Origin: Diploscapter coronatus
Taxonomy: Eukaryota; Nematoda; Chromadorea; Rhabditida; Rhabditidae
Assembly (NCBI GenBank): GCA_964036155.1
Contig: OZ038423.1
Location: 73,795,249-73,859,248, forward strand
DNA length: 64,000 nucleotides
Direction of reading: 5' to 3'
Part shown: piece after piece, positions 61,868 to 64,000 of the stretch
How positions within the stretch are numbered: position 1 is the first letter of the stretch
Layout of the letters: each line of letters starts with the position of its first letter
Made by a program: the position numbers and the translations under genes
The notes under the pieces: model-generated
What the model saw: only the letters and a program-made list of their open reading frames with translations
What the model was told of the DNA's origin: nothing
Databases searched by the model: none

Positions 61868-63950
61868 TCAGAGCATCTCGAAAAGATACGGACTATCGAT
61901 CACAGCCGCTCCGACTGCAACTCCGCCCTCAAAATCAATTTTTTTTTCCAGAAATCTTCAAGATTATCGATTTTCGTCATTAGGAATGCTTATGAAAATC
62001 GCAAAATCAAAGACTTCAACGTTCTTTGCAGAAATTAAACTTCCTTTTCATTTTCAAGCTTTTGAAGCTTATCAAAATTGTATTAACTCAGAAATTACAA
62101 AATATCATGATGTAAAAAATCAACCAACCTCGTCGACAGTCTCCCCTTTCGTCCTGAGCAGATGTCCGCCAGTTTTGAGCAGAGCCTCTCCCCGCTTCCC
62201 GAACGCATAGCCGTAAATGCCCAGCTCAGATACGCACTTCAACAGAACTGGCTCTTGGTTGGCGCGCAGCAGGTAATTCTGAGGAAATTTCCTTTGAAAA
62301 AATCATAAGTTTCAAATTATCTCAAATAATTGAGAAAAAAATCTTAAACCAATACCTCCTTCATTCTTCATTCTTTTAAAATAATCAAAACATTTTTACT
62401 AAAATAATGATATAATAATAAAAGTGAGAAAATGTGGAACCAACCTCGACCCGCATGGGATGTATTCTCTCCATGAGAATGAAGGCGGCCCTCTCCTCAG
62501 GCTTGAGAATCTGCAGTTTGTTGACCATCGATTCCGAGTAGAAGTTGCCTCCGCCGCCCTCCAATTGCGGCTTCAGCACGAATTGCGACGGGTGCGAAAT
62601 TGCTCCCTGCACAAATTTATAATTATCTCATTCATCTGTTAATCTTCGAAGAAATCAAAAATTTGAAAATATAGCGATTTTTGAAACGTATTCGGTTTTT
62701 TTCTGAGTTATGGCACTAAAATTTTGGGATAAAATTTCTAGGAATTTAAAAAAAAAAAATCTCGTATTCAAATATTATCTTGAAAACTAAGCTTACCTGG
62801 ACCATCTTTCTGGTGAGCGGATCGTTGCCCTCGATGGACCAGAGACCGGCAAAAGTGGCTCGAATCGAAGCTGCCTGTCGCGGGTCGCCGATGTATCTCT
62901 CGACCACGCCGTCTTCGGCAAGCACCTGAAAAATGCTTAAAAATGACAATTTTCCTGAAAATCAAATAGGTTCCTTTCTTGGCAAATGTTATCTTTCAAC
63001 AAATTTGATAGAAATTGTCAAAACGCAAACCAATTAAAGGGCATGATTCGGAATCTCCCAACCTGTTGCGTCTTTTTCGTGTTGGCGACCTGTAGCCCGA
63101 TCCAAGGCGTCTTGATCGCATCCGACAATTCCATTCGCTTTCTCGCTTCCCATTCTCAAATTTGAAGAAGTTTTATTTTTCTAAAGAGCAAAAAACCAGG
63201 AATCGTGAAAAAATAAACAAATTTGCATGAATGGCGTTAGATCCCCACAATATTCCGAAAAATTACCTCTATCAGAATGATAATGCTGCGGCCCATAACC
63301 CGATCGGAAATAAACGATGGCGATACGCGAACCGGAATACAGCAAGTGACGCTCGGGGGATAATGTCAGACTGAATAAATTGAATTAATTTTACCGAGTT
63401 TAAACGATACTCGGCTGTAGAGGAATCAGGTATTAAATTTTAAAGATATAAAAGGTTTTCTTCTCCGAACGAATGTTTCATTTTCTATCTTTCAATAATC
63501 ACGCACCATTCATAGCACTGCGTGAGTGTTTTGCGAACGATCTGATCGACGGGAACTCCGAGTTCTTCCAGCTTGAATTCCACGTGTCGCTGGTCGATCT
63601 GGAAAGAATTAGAAATAATTTATAATTTTTAAAAAGTCGTAGTAATCCCGAAAAAAACTATCAAAGATTGATTTTTTTGCTAAAAACTCTCGGAAAGGGT
63701 TCGATTGCTTGTTATCTTTCAGAAATGATTTCTTAAATATATAAAAATGCCGTACCTGATTCATATTCTCATCCTCTATTACGACCAAAACCACGGCGTT
63801 TTTGTTATCGAAGGATTTCCTGAAAAAATGAAATTATTTTTTAATAAACTAAAAATCTTACCAAGCCAAAAAGAGAGCCTCTGCAATGAGAGCAATCGGC
63901 TGGTTGTCCTCAGGCAGCGCCTTGTCGATGAATTCCTTGTCATAGCCTAA
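61868..63950 (-). CDS. gss-1: Glutathione synthetase, C-terminal 313 residues, partial
   Basis: ATP-grasp enzyme that joins gamma-glutamylcysteine and glycine, the last step of glutathione synthesis in the cytosol. Exons in transcript order: 63950-63862, 63819-63756, 63598-63507, 63370-63267, 63154-63063, 62925-62797, 62606-62445, 62278-62129, 61927-61868; phases all agree. Recognisable segments are [62 protein letters not shown], the Gly-rich ATP loop [34 protein letters not shown], and the C-terminal [11 protein letters not shown]. The first 150 or so residues lie beyond the right edge. Two acceptors end in GAG rather than CAG. Confidence 0.93.
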
Positions 63951-64000
63951 CTGAGCAAAGGTACGGCGATGTAAGCGAGTTGCCTAGATTTGAATAAAAA

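Overview
The window looks like a stretch of nematode chromosome. Host exons are relatively GC-rich and sit in AT-rich introns whose acceptors are mostly TTTTCAG or TTGCAG. Several start codons lie 1-14 nt after a splice-acceptor sequence, as expected with trans-splicing. The longest gene aligns, from memory, along its whole length with Caenorhabditis elegans UNC-53. From memory, the C. elegans orthologues of the host genes here (imb-2, spds-1, unc-53, wee-1.3, gss-1) are all on chromosome II, so this would be a piece of the same ancestral chromosome. I cannot name the species.

Layout, left to right. (1) 1-551: last exons of transportin (+). (2) 2751-3951: a two-CDGSH mitochondrial iron-sulfur protein of the CISD3 type (+). 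(3) 4537-7022: spermidine synthase (+), with two competing copies of one C-terminal exon and one GC-AG intron. (4) 9932-45219: neuron navigator/UNC-53 (+), rebuilt here as 44 coding exons and 1,727 residues. It starts with a 13-codon exon followed by a 7-kb intron. One of its introns carries a fresh tRNA-derived SINE with a 21-bp target-site duplication. (5) 45746-54710: a degenerate Polinton/Maverick element with inverted termini; a 1.15-kb palindromic TA-flanked MITE has jumped into its right terminus. (6) 55279-60172: Wee1/Myt1-type inhibitory CDK1 kinase (+) with an E2F-like site upstream. (7) 61868-63950: glutathione synthetase (-), running off the right edge.

The Polinton is the unusual region. 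It has no visible DNA polymerase B, integrase, packaging ATPase or major capsid gene. Instead it is quasi-palindromic: both arms carry adenovirus-type protease remnants, a minor-capsid fragment and a full minor-capsid ORF, in inverted order around a core. The core holds a secreted glycoprotein with a furin-like site, resembling the envelope proteins of chuvirus-like viruses and broken into two overlapping ORFs. The element also carries two genes that look like captured cargo: a 225-residue Gly-rich membrane protein and a two-exon, 87-residue secreted peptide with eight cysteines.

The host genes are unrelated housekeeping or neuronal genes and I see no functional cluster. A second pattern runs across the gene-rich part: a short motif, TTGAAACATA[T/C] and close variants, recurs in introns. 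Its complement (TATGTTTCAA) resembles the upstream motif of nematode type I piRNA genes, so the introns may host antisense piRNA loci.
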